Assembly: GCA_019635485.1 (NCBI GenBank)
Contig: JAHBZL010000013.1
Location: forward strand, 1-64,000
DNA length: 64,000 bases
Reading direction: 5' to 3'
Origin: Piscinibacter sp.
GTDB taxonomy: Bacteria > Pseudomonadota > Gammaproteobacteria > Burkholderiales > Burkholderiaceae_C
Part shown: positions 34,389 through 45,178 of the stretch, piece after piece
Layout: each line of letters starts with the position of its first letter
How positions within the stretch are numbered: position 1 is the first letter of the stretch
Notes under the pieces: generated by a model
What the model was told of the DNA's origin: nothing
The model's input: the letters and a program-made list of their open reading frames with translations, nothing else
The model's database searches: none
Position numbers and translations under genes: made by a program

Positions 34389-37300
34389 GGCGGACTTCTC
34401 CTCGTTGCAGCACGGGCCTCAGCGCGTGCCCGGTGTGGCTGGCCCGGTGCGTGGCCAGGACTTCCGGCGCGCCGGCGACGACGACCTGGCCGCCGCGCGC
34501 ACCGCCCTCGGGCCCGAGGTCGACCACCCAGTCGGCCTCCGCGATCACGTCCAGGTCGTGTTCGATCACGACCACGCTGTGCCCGCCGTCGACCAGCCGG
34601 TGCAGCACGCGGATCAGCTTCTCGACGTCGGCCATGTGCAGGCCGACGGTCGGCTCGTCCAGCACGTACAGCGTGTGCGGCGCCTTGTTGCCGCGCCGCG
34701 TGACGTCGTCGCGCACCTTGGTCAGCTCGGTGACCAGCTTGATGCGCTGCGCCTCGCCGCCGGACAGCGTCGGCGACGGCTGGCCCAGCGTCAGGTAGCC
34801 CAGCCCGACGTCGCGCAGCAGCGAGAGCGGGTAGGAGATCGCCGGCATCGACGCGAAGAACTCGACCGCCTCGTCGACCTCCATCGTCAGCACCTCGCCG
34901 ATGTTGCGACCGCGCCAGGTGACCGCCAGCGTCTCGGCGTTGAAGCGCTGACCGTGGCAGACGTCGCAGGGCACCTTCACGTCCGGCAGGAAGCTCATCT
35001 CGATCGTGCGCAGGCCCTGCCCTTCGCAGGCCGGGCAGCGCCCTTCGCCGGTGTTGAACGAGAAGCGCGCCGGCGCGTAGCCGCGCGCCTTCGCCTCCAG
35101 CGTGTCCGCGAACAGGCGGCGGATCGTGTCCCAGAAGCCGATGTAGGTGGCCGGGCAGGAACGCGGCGTCTTGCCGATCGGCGTCTGGTCGACCTCCAGC
35201 ACGCGGTCGATGCGCTCCCAGCCGTCGACCCGTTCGCAGCCCTGCCAGTTCGGCTTGGCGCCGCGGGTGTTGATGAACTGCAGGTTGGCCAGCAACACGT
35301 CGCGGGCGAGCGTCGACTTGCCCGAGCCGCTGACGCCGGTCACGCCGACCAGCCGGCCGAGTGGCACGGCCACGTCCAGCCGCTGCAGGTTGTGCAGCGA
35401 CGCGCCGCGCAGCACGATGCGCGGCGTGCCGGCGTCGACCGGCCGGCGCGCCTGCAGCGGGTGGCGCATCGGCGCGGCCAGGAATCGGCCGGTCACCGAG
35501 TCGGCATGCGCGGCGAGGTCCCGCGTGTCGCCCTGCGCCACCAGACGGCCACCGCGCTTGCCCGCGCCGGGGCCGATGTCGATGATGTGGTCGGCGCGCC
35601 GGATCGTGTCCTCGTCGTGTTCGACGACGACCAGCGTGTTGCCCTTGTCGCCGAGCTTGTGCAGCGCGTCGAGCAGGATCCGGTTGTCGCGCGGGTGCAG
35701 GCCGATGGTCGGCTCGTCCAGCACGTAGCAGACACCCTGCAGGTTGCTGCCCAGCTGCGCGGCGAGCCGGATGCGCTGGGCCTCGCCGCCGGACAGGGTC
35801 GGCGCGGCGCGGTCCAGCGTCAGGTAGCCGAGCCCGACCTCCTCGAGGAACTCGAGCCGGCTGCGGATCTCGGCGACCACGTCGCGGGCAATGTCGGCGT
35901 CGCGGCCCTCCAGCCGCAGCGCCTCGATCCAGCGCCGCGTGTCGGAGACGCTCCACTGCGCGATCGTCGTGATGGCGTGCTGCTCGAAGGTCACGCCGCG
36001 CGAGGCCGGATTCAGGCGCGTGCCGCCGCAGTCCGGGCACGGTGCGTCGACGACGCCTTCGACCTCCGGCTCCTCCGACGGGAAACTCTGCTCGCGGCCC
36101 TTGTCGTCGTCGTCGCGCTTCGAATCGTCGTAGGCCTTGCGCTGCTCACGCGTCAGCGCGAGCCCGGTGCCGACGCAGCCGGTGCACCAGCCGTGCTTGC
36201 TGTTGTAGCTGAACATGCGCGGGTCCAGCTCGGGGTAGCTGGTGCCACACACCGGGCAGGCGCGCTTGGTCGAGAACACCTGCACTGCCCCGATGCGGCC
36301 GGTCGGCGCGCCACTGAGCATCGCGCCGTGCAGCCCGGTCAGCGGCGCGAGCAGATGCATCACGCCCTTGCCGTGCTCGAGCGTGCGCGCCAGCAGCGTG
36401 CGCAGTTCGGCCTCGTGGGCGGGGTCGATCACCAGGTCGCCGACCGGCAGCTCGAGCGTGTGCTCCTTGAAGCGGTCCAGCCGCGGCCAGGGGTCGACCG
36501 GGACGAACTCGCCGTCCACGCGCAGGTGCGTGTGGCCGCGCTGCCGGGCCCACTTGGCGAGGTCGGTGTAGACGCCCTTGCGGTTCACCACCAGCGGTGC
36601 GAGCAGACCGACATGCTCGCCCTTGTAGTCGCGCAGCAGCTGCGCCGCGATGCTCTCGGCGCTCTGCGGCCGCACCGGCGCGCCGTCCTTGACGCAGTGC
36701 TGCAGGCCGAGCTTCACGTACAGCAGGCGCAGGAAGTGCCACACCTCGGTGGTCGTCGCGACCGTGCTCTTGCGCCCGCCGCGCGACAGCCGCTGCTCGA
36801 TCGCGACGGTCGGCGGGATGCCGTACACCGCATCGACCTCGGGGCGCCCGGCCGGCTGCACGATGCTGCGCGCGTAGGCGTTCAGCGACTCGAGGTAGCG
36901 CCGCTGCCCTTCGTTGAACAGGATGTCGAACGCCAGCGTGCTCTTGCCCGACCCCGAGACGCCCGTCACCACCGAGAACTTGCCGCGCGGGATGTCGACG
37001 TCGAGCGCCTTCAGGTTGTGCTCGCGCGCGTTGACGATGCGGATCACCTCCTCGGCGGCGCGGCGCTGGTCGCGCGCCTGCTTGATCAGCGACTGCAGCG
37101 GCCGGCTCTCCTCGGCGCCGAGCGCGACGTCGTACTCCGCGAGCGCACGGCCGGTGTGCGAACCCGGGTGCCGCTTCACCTCCTCCGGCGGTCCGGCGCA
37201 GACGAGCTGGCCGCCGGCGTCCCCGCCCTCGGGGCCGAGCTCGACCAGCCAGTCGCTGGCGCGGATCACGTCCAGGTTGTGCTCGATCACGATGATCGAA

Positions 37301-40068
37301 TGCCCGGCATCGAGCAGCTTGCGGAAGGCCCGCATCAGCTTGGCGATGTCGTCGAAATGCAGCCCGGTGGTCGGCTCGTCGAACAGGTACAGCGTGCCCT
37401 TCTTCGCCGCCGGCTGCGCCGGGCCGCCGGCCGCCTCGGCCAGGAAACCCGCCAGCTTCAGGCGCTGCGCCTCGCCGCCGGACAGCGTCGGCACCGGCTG
37501 GCCGAGCTTCACGTACTCGAGGCCGACGTCGACGATCGGCTGCAGCACGCGCAGCACCTCGCGGTCGTCGCGGAACAGCGCCACCGCTTCGCTGACCGTC
37601 AGCTCCAGCACGTCAGCGATGCTGAGCTCGCGAACGATGTCGGTCGGCAGGCGGCGGTCGATCTTCACGTCCAGGATCTCGGCGCGGTAGCGGCGCCCGT
37701 CGCAGTCCGGGCAGCGCAGGTAGACGTCGGACAGGAACTGCATCTCGACGTGCTCGAAGCCGGATCCGCCGCAGGTCGGGCAGCGCCCGTCGCCGGCGTT
37801 GAAGCTGAACATGCCGGCGCCGTAGCCGCGCTGCTGCGCCAGCGGCGCGGCGGCGAACAGCTTGCGGATCTCGTCGAAGGCGCCGACGTAGCTGGCCGGG
37901 TTCGAGCGCGCCGTCTTGCCGATCGGCGACTGGTCGACGAACACCGCGTCGGCCAGCCAGTCGGCGCCCAGCAGGCGGTCGTGCTCGCCCGGCGCCTCGG
38001 TGGCCTTGCCGAAGTGGCGCTGCAGCGCCGGGTACAGCAGGTCCTGCATCAGCGTGCTCTTGCCCGAACCCGACACGCCGGTCACGCAGACCAGGTGCTG
38101 CAGCGGGAACTCGACCGCGATGTTCTTCAGGTTGTGCTCGCGCGCGCCCTCGACGATCAGCTTCGGCGTCGCCGGGCCGACCAGCCGCTTGATGCCCATG
38201 CTGACGTGCTTGCGGCCGCCGAGGTAGGCGCCGGTCAGCGTGTCGGCGCTGCGGATGTCTTCGGGCGTGCCGTCGAACACGATGCGCCCGCCGCGCTCGC
38301 CCGGGCCCGGCCCCATGTCGATCAGCCGGTCCGCGGCCAGCATCACCGCCGGGTCGTGTTCGACGACCACCAGCGTGTTGCCGGCGTCGCGCAGGCGCTG
38401 CATGGCCTCGACGATGCGGTTCATGTCGCGCAGGTGCAGGCCGATCGACGGCTCGTCGAGCACGAACATCGTGTTGACCAGCGAGGTGCCGAGCGCGGTG
38501 GTCAGGTTGATGCGCTGCACTTCGCCGCCGGAAAGGGTACGGCTCTGCCGGTCCAGCGTCAGGTAGCCGATGCCGACGTCGCAGAGGTAGCGCAGCCGGG
38601 TGCGGATCTCGTCGAGCAGCAGCTTGAGCGCCTCGTCGAGCATCGTGCTGGGCAACGAGAGCCGGTCGAAGAAGCGGCGCAGCCGCTCGATCGGGATCAG
38701 CATCAGGTCATGCACGGTCAGCCCGGGCAGCGCCTCGAGCTGCGCGCGCGACCACTGCGCGCCCACCGGCAGGAAGCGCCTTGCCGGCTCGAGCGCGGCG
38801 TCGGCATCATCCCGGCTGCCCAGGCGCCACAGCAGCGCCTCGGTCTTCAGCCGCGCGCCGCCGCAGGCGCCGCAGGGCGTGTAGCTGCGGTACTTCGACA
38901 AGAGCACGCGGATGTGCATCTTGTAGGCCTTCGATTCGAGGTACTCGAAGAAGCGCTTGACGCCGTACCACTGCTTGTTCCAGTTGCCGTTCCAGTGCGG
39001 CGAGCCGTTGATGACCCAGTCCCGCTGCGCCGCCGTCAGCTGCGACCACGGCGTGTCGCGCGGGATGCCGGCCTCGCCGCCGTACTTCATCAGGTCGTCC
39101 TGGCATTCCTTCCAGGCCGGCGTCTGCATCGGCTTGATCGCGCCGGCGCGCAGCGTCTTGCGGTGGTCCGGGATCACGAGGCCGTAGTCGACCCCGATCA
39201 CGCGCCCGAAGCCGCGGCAGGTGTCGCAGGCGCCGTAGGCGGAGTTGAAGCTGAACAGCGCCGGCTGCGGATCGGCGTAGCGCAGGTCGCTGTCGGGGCA
39301 GTGCAGGCCGGTCGAGAAGCGCCACAGCTCGGGCTCGCCTTCTTCCTTGAGCGCATACACGTTGACGCGCCCGCTGCCGCGCCGCAGCGCCGTCTCGATC
39401 GCCTCGATCGCGCGGACCTTCTCGGTGCCCTGCAGGCGGAAGCGGTCGGCCACCACGTCGAGCACGCGCCGCGGACCGGTCGGCGAGGCCACCTCGCGCT
39501 GCGCCTGCACGCGCGTGAAGCCGCTGGCCGCGAGCCACTGCTCGATGTCGGCTTCGCTGGCATCGGCGGGCAGCTCGACCGGGAAGGTCACGACCAGCCG
39601 CGGGTCCGTCGCCCGGGTGCGTTCCAGCAGCTCGGCGTGGATCGTCTCCGGCGAGTCGTGCCGCACGCGCTGCGCGGTCTGGCGGTCGAACAGTTCCCCG
39701 GCTCGCGCGAACAGCAGCTTCAGGTGGTCGTTCAGCTCGGTCATCGTGCCGACCGTGCTGCGGCTCGAACGCACCGGGTTGGTCTGGTCGATCGCGATGG
39801 CCGGCGGCACGCCGTCGACGCGGTCCACCGCCGGGCGGTCCATGCGGTCGAGGAACTGGCGCGCGTAGGCGCTGAAGGTCTCGACGTAGCGGCGCTGCCC
39901 CTCCGCGTAGAGCGTGTCGAACACCAGGCTGGATTTGCCCGAGCCGCTCGGCCCGGTGACCACCGTCATCTCGCCGGTGCGGATGTCGAGGTCGAGGTTC
40001 TTCAGGTTGTGCTGGCGTGCGCCGCGGATGCGGATCAGGCCCGAGTCGGGTTGGCGGCGGCTGTCCAT
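34381..40068 (-). CDS. uvrA: double-length UvrA (excinuclease ABC subunit A, tandem fusion)
   Basis: 1895 residues, twice the usual 940. Two complete UvrA modules are fused in frame. Walker A sites (GPSGSGKSS or GVSGSGKST) are near residues 43, 664, 1038 and 1579. ABC signatures LSGGE lie near 514, 865, 1424 and 1767. UvrA, with UvrB, scans DNA for bulky damage in nucleotide excision repair. The second module has intact Zn-finger 1 (CPVCG ... CTGC). In the first module it reads CPDSD, losing one Cys, though CDTC follows. Zn-finger pairs near each C-terminal half (CPTC/CPDC, CPAC/CDVC) are intact. No LexA-type box was recognised upstream. Large fused UvrA proteins occur in this order. Confidence 0.95.
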   Translation of the reverse strand: MDSRRQPDSGLIRIRGARQHNLKNLDLDIRTGEMTVVTGPSGSGKSSLVFDTLYAEGQRRYVETFSAYARQFLDRMDRPAVDRVDGVPPAIAIDQTNPVRSSRSTVGTMTELNDHLKLLFARAGELFDRQTAQRVRHDSPETIHAELLERTRATDPRLVVTFPVELPADASEADIEQWLAASGFTRVQAQREVASPTGPRRVLDVVADRFRLQGTEKVRAIEAIETALRRGSGRVNVYALKEEGEPELWRFSTGLHCPDSDLRYADPQPALFSFNSAYGACDTCRGFGRVIGVDYGLVIPDHRKTLRAGAIKPMQTPAWKECQDDLMKYGGEAGIPRDTPWSQLTAAQRDWVINGSPHWNGNWNKQWYGVKRFFEYLESKAYKMHIRVLLSKYRSYTPCGACGGARLKTEALLWRLGSRDDADAALEPARRFLPVGAQWSRAQLEALPGLTVHDLMLIPIERLRRFFDRLSLPSTMLDEALKLLLDEIRTRLRYLCDVGIGYLTLDRQSRTLSGGEVQRINLTTALGTSLVNTMFVLDEPSIGLHLRDMNRIVEAMQRLRDAGNTLVVVEHDPAVMLAADRLIDMGPGPGERGGRIVFDGTPEDIRSADTLTGAYLGGRKHVSMGIKRLVGPATPKLIVEGAREHNLKNIAVEFPLQHLVCVTGVSGSGKSTLMQDLLYPALQRHFGKATEAPGEHDRLLGADWLADAVFVDQSPIGKTARSNPASYVGAFDEIRKLFAAAPLAQQRGYGAGMFSFNAGDGRCPTCGGSGFEHVEMQFLSDVYLRCPDCDGRRYRAEILDVKIDRRLPTDIVRELSIADVLELTVSEAVALFRDDREVLRVLQPIVDVGLEYVKLGQPVPTLSGGEAQRLKLAGFLAEAAGGPAQPAAKKGTLYLFDEPTTGLHFDDIAKLMRAFRKLLDAGHSIIVIEHNLDVIRASDWLVELGPEGGDAGGQLVCAGPPEEVKRHPGSHTGRALAEYDVALGAEESRPLQSLIKQARDQRRAAEEVIRIVNAREHNLKALDVDIPRGKFSVVTGVSGSGKSTLAFDILFNEGQRRYLESLNAYARSIVQPAGRPEVDAVYGIPPTVAIEQRLSRGGRKSTVATTTEVWHFLRLLYVKLGLQHCVKDGAPVRPQSAESIAAQLLRDYKGEHVGLLAPLVVNRKGVYTDLAKWARQRGHTHLRVDGEFVPVDPWPRLDRFKEHTLELPVGDLVIDPAHEAELRTLLARTLEHGKGVMHLLAPLTGLHGAMLSGAPTGRIGAVQVFSTKRACPVCGTSYPELDPRMFSYNSKHGWCTGCVGTGLALTREQRKAYDDSKRDDDDKGREQSFPSEEPEVEGVVDAPCPDCGGTRLNPASRGVTFEQHAITTIAQWSVSDTRRWIEALRLEGRDADIARDVVAEIRSRLEFLEEVGLGYLTLDRAAPTLSGGEAQRIRLAAQLGSNLQGVCYVLDEPTIGLHPRDNRILLDALHKLGDKGNTLVVVEHDEDTIRRADHIIDIGPGAGKRGGRLVAQGDTRDLAAHADSVTGRFLAAPMRHPLQARRPVDAGTPRIVLRGASLHNLQRLDVAVPLGRLVGVTGVSGSGKSTLARDVLLANLQFINTRGAKPNWQGCERVDGWERIDRVLEVDQTPIGKTPRSCPATYIGFWDTIRRLFADTLEAKARGYAPARFSFNTGEGRCPACEGQGLRTIEMSFLPDVKVPCDVCHGQRFNAETLAVTWRGRNIGEVLTMEVDEAVEFFASMPAISYPLSLLRDVGLGYLTLGQPSPTLSGGEAQRIKLVTELTKVRDDVTRRGNKAPHTLYVLDEPTVGLHMADVEKLIRVLHRLVDGGHSVVVIEHDLDVIAEADWVVDLGPEGGARGGQVVVAGAPEVLATHRASHTGHALRPVLQRGEVRHV

Positions 40069-40217
40069 GGTGGGGGAGGTCGAAGGCGGAAGATTCTACG
40101 GATCGGTGCGAACCCGTCCCCGGACTCCGGGGGTTGCCGCAGCGCCGAGCTGGGATTGAAACTTCCGTAACAACTCGTCGCGCGGGGCCCTGGGGAGGGC
40201 AGGCCGTGCCCCACGCC

Positions 40218-43200
40218 ATGAACAAGAACATCCCGGCCCGTCGGCGCACGTTCTCGCTGACCCTCGTCGTGGCGGCCGCGCTGCTCGCCTCCTGCGGCGG
40301 CGGTGACCCGGAGGCCACCGCCGATCCGGCCGGCGCCACCAAACGCGCCGCCGGCTTCACGCCGACCACCCCGATCCCGCTCGACGCCAATGCCCGCGGC
40401 ATGTGGTCGCCGGTCACCGCCTGGCCGCTGATCCCGCTGCACGCGGTGATGCTGCCGGACGGCCGCGTGATGAGCTACGGCACCACCGCCAGCGGCACGC
40501 AGACGGCCAACTTCATCTACGACGTGTGGGACCCGGCCGGCGGCCTGGCAGGCGGCCACCTGACGCTGGCCAACGGTACCGGCACCGACATCTTCTGCAG
40601 CTCGCAGCTGGTGCTGCCCGGCGGCGACGCGGTGTTCATCGCCGGCGGCGACAACTGGACCGGCACGGCCACGACCAACACCGGCAACAACAACTCGAAC
40701 CTGTTCAGCGTCGGCAGCAATTCGCTGACCCGGCAGAACAACATGAACCGGGCGCGCTGGTACTCCAGCTCGACCACGCTGCTGAACGGCGAGACCTACA
40801 TCCAGGGCGGCTCGAGCGGCACCGACCGGCCCGAGGTCCGCCAGGCGGACGGCGTGTTCCGCCTGCTGTCCGGCGCCAACACGAGCAGCCTGGACTTCAT
40901 GTACCCGCGCAACTTCGTCGCCCCGGACGGCCGCGTGTTCGGCTACGACAGCGTCGGGCGCATGTACTACGTCGATCCCGCCGGCACCGGCACGATCACC
41001 TCGGTGGGCCAGTTCGCCAGCGCCTACACCGGCAACGACGCGAGCGCGGCGATGTTCCGGCCCGGCCGCATCCTGCAGTTCGGCGGCAACAGCAACGGCG
41101 CGATCGTGATCGACATCCGCGGCGGCGCGCCCACGGTCACGCCGACCGCATCGATGTCGAGCCAGCGCCGCCTCGTCACCGGCACGATCCTGCCGGACGG
41201 CAAGGTGCTCGCCACCGGCGGCAGCCGCACCTGGAACCAGCTCGACCAGGTCAACAACAGCGCCGAGATCTGGAACCCGGACACCGGCACCTGGAGCGTC
41301 GGCGCCTCCGGCGTGCAGGCACGCCTGTACCACTCGATGGCCCTGCTGCTGCCCGACGCCACGGTGATGGTCGGCGGCGGCGGCGCCCCGGGCCCGCAGA
41401 ACAACACCAACTTCGAGCTGTACTACCCGCCCTACCTGTTCGCGCCCGGCGGCACCCTCGCGGCGCGCCCGGTCATCGACGCCGCACCGACGGTGATGGA
41501 CATCGGCCGCACCTACACGGTGGACGTCGCCGGTGCCGGCCCGGCCGCCCGCGTCGTGATGGTCAAGACCGGCTCGGTGACGCACAGCTGGAACATGGAG
41601 CAGCGCTTCGTCGAGCTCACCTTCGCGGCCAACGGCAACCGGCTCGCGGTGCAGGCGCCGACCCATGCGGCCGACGCGCCGCCCGGCTTCTACATGCTGT
41701 TCGTGCTGGACGGCAACGGCGTGCCGTCGGAAGCGAAGATGGTGCGCGTCAACGTCGCGCCGACGCCGAACCCGGCCACGGTGCCGACGCTCGCCGCAGT
41801 CGGCGACCGGACGGCGACGCTCGGCACGCCGACCAGCCTGCAGCTCGGCGGCAACGACCCGAACGGCGACACGCTGACCTACAGCGCGACCGGCCTGCCG
41901 CCCGGCCTGGCGCTCGACCCGGCCAGCGGCCTGATCTCCGGCACGCCGGGTGTGGTCGGCGTCTACAACGTGGTCGTCGCGGTCAGCGACGGCGTCAACA
42001 GCGCCAGCCGGGCCTTCACATGGACGGTGACCGGCACCGGTGGCGACTTCAGCGTCTCGATCCCGCTCGCCCCAAGCGCGACGGTGGCAGGCGGCAGCGC
42101 CAGCTTCACGGCCAGTGCGAACGGCGTGAACACGCAGTACAGGTGGGACTTCGGCGACGGCACGCCGGTGACGGCCTGGAGCAGCTCGCCGACCATCAGT
42201 CACGTCTTCACGCAGCCGGGGCTGTTCACCGTGACGGTGATCGCAGTGGACGCCGGCGGCATCGAGCAGCGTGCCTCGGTCGTGCAGGCCATCCACCTGC
42301 CGCTCGCGGCGGGCACGCCGACGGCCTCCGGTCCGCTCGCGCTGGCCGGCGGCCGGCTGTGGGTGGTCAACCCGGACAACGACAGCGTCTCGGTGTTCGA
42401 CACCGCAACTCGCACCCGACTGGCCGAGATCGGCGTCGGCAGCGCGCCGCGCACGCTGGCCGTGGCGGCGGACGGCAAGGTGTGGGTCGCCAACAAGCGC
42501 AGCGCGACGCTCAGCGTGATCGACCCCGGCACGCTGGCGGTCAGCCGCACGATCGCGCTGCCGCGCGGTTCGATGCCGTACGGCGTGACCGCCTCGGCGG
42601 GCGGCCTCGTACTGGTGGTGCTGGAGGGCAGCGGCCAGCTGCTGCGCTTCGACGCCGCCAGCGCGGCGCAGACCGGCAGCCTCGCGATCGGCGCGAACCC
42701 GCGCCATGTCGCGCTCGGCGGCGACGGCGCCACGGCCTACGTGAGCCGCTTCGTCTCGCCGCCGGCGCCGGGCGAATCCACCGCCGCTCCGGGCAGCGGC
42801 CGCGGCGAACTACTCACGGTGGCGACCGCCTCGATGAGCCTGGTGCGCACGGTCGCCCTCGCCCACAGCAGCAAGCCGGACTTCGAGAACCAGGGCCGCG
42901 GCCTGCCGAACTACCTCGGCGCGGCCGCGATCTCGCCGGACGGCGTCGCGGCCTGGATGCCGTCCAAGCAGGACAACATCCAGCGCGGCCTGGGCCGCGA
43001 CGGCCTGCCGCTGAACTTCCAGAACACCGTGCGCGCGATCAGCTCGCGCGTCGTGCTCGCCAGCGGCAGCGAGGACCTGGCCGCACGCATCGACCACGAC
43101 AATGCCAGCCTGGCCAGCGCCGCGGTCTTCGACCCGAAGGGCCTGTACCTGTTCGTCGCCCTCGAGACCAGCCGCGAGGTCGCGGTGGTCGACGCCCACG

Positions 43201-45041
43201 GCAAGCGCGAGCTGTTCCGCTTCGGCACCGGGCTCGCGCCGCAGGGCCTGGCGGTTTCGGCCGACGGTCAGACACTGTACGTGCACAACTTCATGGACCG
43301 CAGCGTCGACGAGCACGACCTGCGGCCGCTCGCCGCCGGCCAGTTCAGCGCCCCGCTGCAGGCGACGCTGGCCAGCGTCGCGGTCGAGAAGCTCGCACCG
43401 ACGGTGCTGCGCGGCAAGCAGCTGTTCTACGACGCCGCCGACCCGCGCCTCGCGCGCGACCGCTACATGAGCTGCGCGAGCTGCCACAACGACGGCGGCC
43501 AGGACGGCCGGGTCTGGGATCTGACGGGCTTCGGCGAGGGCCTGCGCAACACCATCGCCCTGCGCGGGCGCGGCGGCATGGGCCAGGGCTTCCTGCACTG
43601 GAGCAACAACTTCGACGAGGTGCAGGACTTCGAAGGCCAGATCCGCTTCCTGGCCGGCGGCAGCGGCCTGATGTCCGATGCCGACTTCGCGGCCGGCACC
43701 CGCAGCCAGCCGCTCGGCGACCCGAAGGCCGGACGCTCCAGCGACCTGGACGCGCTGGCCGCCTACCTGAACTCGCTGGACGGCTTCGACGCCAGCCCCT
43801 ACCGCCCGGCGGCGGCGACGCTGTCGGCCGCCGCCAGCGCCGGCAGGACGCAGTTCACGACGCTGAACTGCGCGTCCTGCCACGCCGGAAGCGCCTTCAC
43901 CGGCAGCGGCGCCAACACGCTGGTCAACGTCGGGACGCTGAAGCCCACCAGCGGCCAGCGCCTCGGGGCGGCGCTGACCGGCATCGACGTGCCGACCCTG
44001 CGCGACGTCTGGGCCACCGCGCCGTACCTGCACGACGGCTCGGCCGCCACGCTCGAGGCGGCGGTGCGGGCGCACAGCGGCGTCACGATCAGCGACGCCA
44101 ACCTGGCGAACCTGGTGGCCTACCTGCGCGAGATCGGCGGCGACGAGGCCGCGGCGCCCGCGCCGGCGGGCAGCGGCACCGGCCTCGCCGCGAGTTACTT
44201 CAACAACCTGACGCTCTCCGGCACGCCGGCGCTGACGCGCACCGAGGCGATCGACTTCGACTGGGGTTCGGGCGCCCCGGCAGCCGGCGTGAACGCCGAC
44301 AACTTCTCGGTGCGCTGGACCGGCAAGCTCACGGTGCCGGCCACCGGCAGCTACCGCTTCCAGACCGAGTCGGACGACGGCGTGCGGGTCTGGGTCAACG
44401 GCGCAGCGCTGATCGACAACTGGACCGACCACGCCCCGACCGTGGACACCAGCGCGCCGGTCAACCTGGTCGCCGGCAGCCAGGTCGACGTGGTGGTCGA
44501 GTTCTACGAGAAGGGCGGCGGCGCGGTGATGCGGTTGCGCTGGCTCGCGCCCGGCGAGACGGATTTCGTCGCCGTGCCCGCGGACCGGCTGAGCCCGCCG
44601 CCGGTCACCACCGGCAGCGGCCTGGTCGGCAGCTACTTCAACAACACGACGCTCAGCGGCAGCGCGGTGCTGACGCGCACGGAGGCGATCGACTTCAACT
44701 GGGGCACCGGCTCGCCCGGCGGCGGCGTGGCGTCGAACAACTTCTCGGTGCGCTGGACCGGCACGGTGCTCGCGCCGACCACCGGCACCTACCGCTTCCA
44801 GACCGTGTCGGACGACGGCGTACGGGTCTGGATCAACGGCGTGCAGGTGATCAACAACTGGTCGGACCACTCGGCCGCGACGAACACCAGCGGCAACGTC
44901 AGCCTGACCGCCGGCCAGCGCTACGCGGTGCGCGTGGAGTACTACGAGAAGGGCGGCAATGCCGTGATGCGGCTGCGCTGGCGCCTGCCGGGAACGACGA
45001 CCTACAGCGCGATCCCGGCGGCGAGCCTGTTCACGAACTGA
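40218..45041 (+). CDS. galactose-oxidase-like copper radical oxidase fused to di-haem cytochrome c and PA14 domains (lipoprotein)
   Basis: 1607-residue lipoprotein (lipobox LLASC, then GGG). Residues about 40-500 form a kelch propeller plus DUF1929 domain. The galactose oxidase active-site set is all present: Cys127 (FCSSQ), Tyr182 (RWYSSS), Tyr371-His372 (LYHSM) and His456 (VTHSW). A cadherin/He_PIG-like domain, a PKD domain (YRWDFGDGTPV) and a YVTN-type propeller follow. Two haem sites, CASCH near residues 1086 and 1218, mark a MauG/CcpA-like module. Two PA14 domains (RFQTESDDGVRVWVNG and its repeat) end the protein. It is divergent from uvrA. An extracellular alcohol or sugar oxidase that passes electrons to its own haems is my inference. 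Confidence 0.88.
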   Translation: MNKNIPARRRTFSLTLVVAAALLASCGGGDPEATADPAGATKRAAGFTPTTPIPLDANARGMWSPVTAWPLIPLHAVMLPDGRVMSYGTTASGTQTANFIYDVWDPAGGLAGGHLTLANGTGTDIFCSSQLVLPGGDAVFIAGGDNWTGTATTNTGNNNSNLFSVGSNSLTRQNNMNRARWYSSSTTLLNGETYIQGGSSGTDRPEVRQADGVFRLLSGANTSSLDFMYPRNFVAPDGRVFGYDSVGRMYYVDPAGTGTITSVGQFASAYTGNDASAAMFRPGRILQFGGNSNGAIVIDIRGGAPTVTPTASMSSQRRLVTGTILPDGKVLATGGSRTWNQLDQVNNSAEIWNPDTGTWSVGASGVQARLYHSMALLLPDATVMVGGGGAPGPQNNTNFELYYPPYLFAPGGTLAARPVIDAAPTVMDIGRTYTVDVAGAGPAARVVMVKTGSVTHSWNMEQRFVELTFAANGNRLAVQAPTHAADAPPGFYMLFVLDGNGVPSEAKMVRVNVAPTPNPATVPTLAAVGDRTATLGTPTSLQLGGNDPNGDTLTYSATGLPPGLALDPASGLISGTPGVVGVYNVVVAVSDGVNSASRAFTWTVTGTGGDFSVSIPLAPSATVAGGSASFTASANGVNTQYRWDFGDGTPVTAWSSSPTISHVFTQPGLFTVTVIAVDAGGIEQRASVVQAIHLPLAAGTPTASGPLALAGGRLWVVNPDNDSVSVFDTATRTRLAEIGVGSAPRTLAVAADGKVWVANKRSATLSVIDPGTLAVSRTIALPRGSMPYGVTASAGGLVLVVLEGSGQLLRFDAASAAQTGSLAIGANPRHVALGGDGATAYVSRFVSPPAPGESTAAPGSGRGELLTVATASMSLVRTVALAHSSKPDFENQGRGLPNYLGAAAISPDGVAAWMPSKQDNIQRGLGRDGLPLNFQNTVRAISSRVVLASGSEDLAARIDHDNASLASAAVFDPKGLYLFVALETSREVAVVDAHGKRELFRFGTGLAPQGLAVSADGQTLYVHNFMDRSVDEHDLRPLAAGQFSAPLQATLASVAVEKLAPTVLRGKQLFYDAADPRLARDRYMSCASCHNDGGQDGRVWDLTGFGEGLRNTIALRGRGGMGQGFLHWSNNFDEVQDFEGQIRFLAGGSGLMSDADFAAGTRSQPLGDPKAGRSSDLDALAAYLNSLDGFDASPYRPAAATLSAAASAGRTQFTTLNCASCHAGSAFTGSGANTLVNVGTLKPTSGQRLGAALTGIDVPTLRDVWATAPYLHDGSAATLEAAVRAHSGVTISDANLANLVAYLREIGGDEAAAPAPAGSGTGLAASYFNNLTLSGTPALTRTEAIDFDWGSGAPAAGVNADNFSVRWTGKLTVPATGSYRFQTESDDGVRVWVNGAALIDNWTDHAPTVDTSAPVNLVAGSQVDVVVEFYEKGGGAVMRLRWLAPGETDFVAVPADRLSPPPVTTGSGLVGSYFNNTTLSGSAVLTRTEAIDFNWGTGSPGGGVASNNFSVRWTGTVLAPTTGTYRFQTVSDDGVRVWINGVQVINNWSDHSAATNTSGNVSLTAGQRYAVRVEYYEKGGNAVMRLRWRLPGTTTYSAIPAASLFTN

Positions 45042-45120
45042 TGCAATTTCGCCGCGTGCGGCCCGTGCAGGCCGTCACGCGGCACGCCGCCACCCGCGCT
45101 TACCCGCTTCAGCACGCGCG

Positions 45121-45139
45121 CGGAGTTGACGACACTCCG
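45121..45139 (+). other. short stem-loop upstream of binding-protein gene
   Basis: CGGAGT (45121-45126) and ACTCCG (45134-45139) form a small hairpin in the 137-bp gap before the next gene. It could be part of a terminator for the large oxidase gene or an operator. Evidence is weak, and nothing else was recognised in the gap. Confidence 0.25.
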
Positions 45140-45178
45140 GGCTGGCGCCGAATCTCGCGCCGGTTCCCGGAGAACAGC

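Noticed and set aside
34258-40170. A 1970-codon open frame on the plus strand opposite uvrA
   Set aside because: It is the mirror of a clear UvrA gene, has low-complexity Arg/His/Gln/Val-rich translation, no domains, and is explained by very high GC3 suppressing stop codons.
40035-42707. Long minus-strand frame opposite the oxidase-cytochrome gene
   Set aside because: Shadow of a gene with verified active-site motifs; translation is Arg/Ala/Gly/His-rich with no recognisable fold.
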